The translations under genes and the position numbers were made by a program. Shown here piece by piece: positions 5,541 through 6,067 of a stretch of 6,067 nucleotides of DNA; the first letter of the stretch is position 1, and every line of letters starts with the position of its first letter. The notes below the pieces were generated by a model, which saw only the letters and a list, made by a program, of their open reading frames with translations, was not told the origin of the DNA and ran no database searches. The stretch covers positions 1 through 6,067 of the forward strand of contig JAEXTU010000411.1 of NCBI GenBank assembly GCA_023453335.1, read 5' to 3'. Source of the stretch: Pseudomonadota bacterium. Its GTDB lineage: Bacteria > Desulfobacterota > Desulfovibrionia > Desulfovibrionales > Desulfovibrionaceae.

Positions 5541-5948
5541 ATGCCCGCGCCCGACGAACTGCGCAGCCTGTCCCGCCAGCGCAAGCTGGCCCACAAACAG
5601 CTCCTGGACCTGGGCTCCCGGGCCTACGCCGCGTTCCTGGACCTGGAGCGCGCGACATACGCTGATGGCGCATTGCCTCGCCAGGCCAAGGAGCTCATCG
5701 CCGTGGGCATCAGCGTGGTCCTGGACTGCCACTCCTGCATGCAGTGGCACATCGGCCAGGCCCGGGCTGCCGGAGCGAGCCTGCGCCAGGTGCTGGAGGC
5801 GGTGGAGGTGGGCATGGAGATGGGCGGCGGCCCGGCCACGGTGTCCGCCCGCTTCGCGCGCACGGCCATGGCCGAAGCCTGCGGCCCCGCGGCCCTGGCC
5901 GCCGAATCCCGACCCGTCTCCGGGAAAACCGGCGGGCGGCCGGCATGA
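5541..5948 (+). CDS. Carboxymuconolactone decarboxylase / AhpD-like thiol protein, 135 aa
   Basis: A small, mostly helical protein with the AhpD-type redox motif DCHSCMQWH at residues 62-70: Cys63 and Cys66 form the CxxC pair and His70 completes CxxCxxxH. AhpD-like members use this motif as a thiol peroxidase or disulfide reductase; other CMD proteins act on lactone rings but usually lack the Cys pair, so a redox role fits better. The preceding helix KELIAVGISVVL (50-61) and the later GMEMGGGPAT (91-100) are family-typical. The start is ATG 5541 behind a strong AAGGAGG (5530-5536); the in-frame TTG at 5523 lies before that site and is rejected. The stop overlaps the next ATG (ATGA), so the two proteins are translationally coupled. 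It is divergent from the LysR gene, its likely regulator. Confidence 0.9.
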   Translation: MPAPDELRSLSRQRKLAHKQLLDLGSRAYAAFLDLERATYADGALPRQAKELIAVGISVVLDCHSCMQWHIGQARAAGASLRQVLEAVEVGMEMGGGPATVSARFARTAMAEACGPAALAAESRPVSGKTGGRPA

Positions 5949-6067
5949 CCCTGCCCCCGGAGTTGGCAATGGCCGCCGCGGCCGCGGCTCTGGCCGGTTT
6001 CACCCAGGGCCTGGCCGGGTTCGGCTCCACCCTGGTGGCCATGCCGCTCCTGGTCACTGTGCTGCCC
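5945..6067 (+). CDS. TauE/SafE-type membrane permease, N-terminal 41 residues, truncated by window
   Basis: The gene starts at ATG 5945, overlapping the stop of the CMD gene by ATGA, and is still open at the window end. The 41 visible residues contain a hydrophobic first helix and the stretch FTQGLAGFGSTLVAMPLL (residues about 19-36), which matches the opening repeat of the TauE/SafE (DUF81) family. That family exports sulfite, sulfoacetate and other organic anions from the cytoplasm. Only the N-terminus is visible, so substrate and length cannot be judged. Coupling with an AhpD-like protein under a LysR regulator suggests an inducible export or detoxification unit. Confidence 0.8.
   Translation, partial: MTLPPELAMAAAAAALAGFTQGLAGFGSTLVAMPLLVTVLP

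Overview
The window comes from a very GC-rich bacterial chromosome. A sampled 60-base stretch at 1441-1500 is 80% G+C, third codon positions are almost all G or C, and most genes start at ATG behind a recognisable Shine-Dalgarno sequence. The gene mix (hybrid histidine kinase, EamA exporter, LysR regulator, TauE/SafE permease) would suit a free-living proteobacterium such as a Desulfovibrio-like deltaproteobacterium, but that is a guess from style and no gene here fixes the taxon.

Layout, left to right. (1) Positions 2-820: 3' end of a hybrid sensor kinase (ATPase domain plus a C-terminal receiver), cut by the window edge. (2) Positions 929-2095: an EamA-type ten-helix transporter and, 39 bases on, a small two-helix membrane protein whose weak ribosome site lies inside an 8-bp hairpin. 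(3) Positions 2096-2375: a 280-base non-coding stretch holding a nested hairpin, a 13-bp perfect palindrome, a 7-bp inverted repeat and a TTGACA promoter. GC falls to 26% over 2301-2400. (4) Positions 2376-3521: a Fic-domain AMP-transferase with its own inhibitory motif and a C-terminal winged-helix DNA-binding region. (5) Positions 3544-4437, same strand: a YdjM-type membrane metal-dependent hydrolase and a small hypothetical membrane protein. (6) Positions 4461-5408, minus strand: a LysR-type regulator. (7) Positions 5541-6067, divergent from the LysR gene: an AhpD/CMD-like thiol protein overlapping (ATGA) the start of a TauE/SafE-type permease that runs off the window.

Two local circuits stand out. 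The first is the Fic gene. Its promoter carries the direct-repeat element TGACAAA-N5-TGACAAAAAT, and the same element recurs 67 bp downstream across the start codon. Because the protein ends in a DNA-binding domain, self-regulation is a reasonable hypothesis. The low-GC promoter and more relaxed codon use suggest the Fic unit was acquired. The second is the LysR / CMD / TauE unit, where the divergent gap carries several dyad sequences of LysR-operator type; the regulator probably controls the exporter operon, whose substrate cannot be read from sequence.

No rRNA, tRNA, CRISPR array, insertion sequence or replication origin is visible. Nothing here proves a wholly new system; the Fic regulatory repeats are the most unusual signal.
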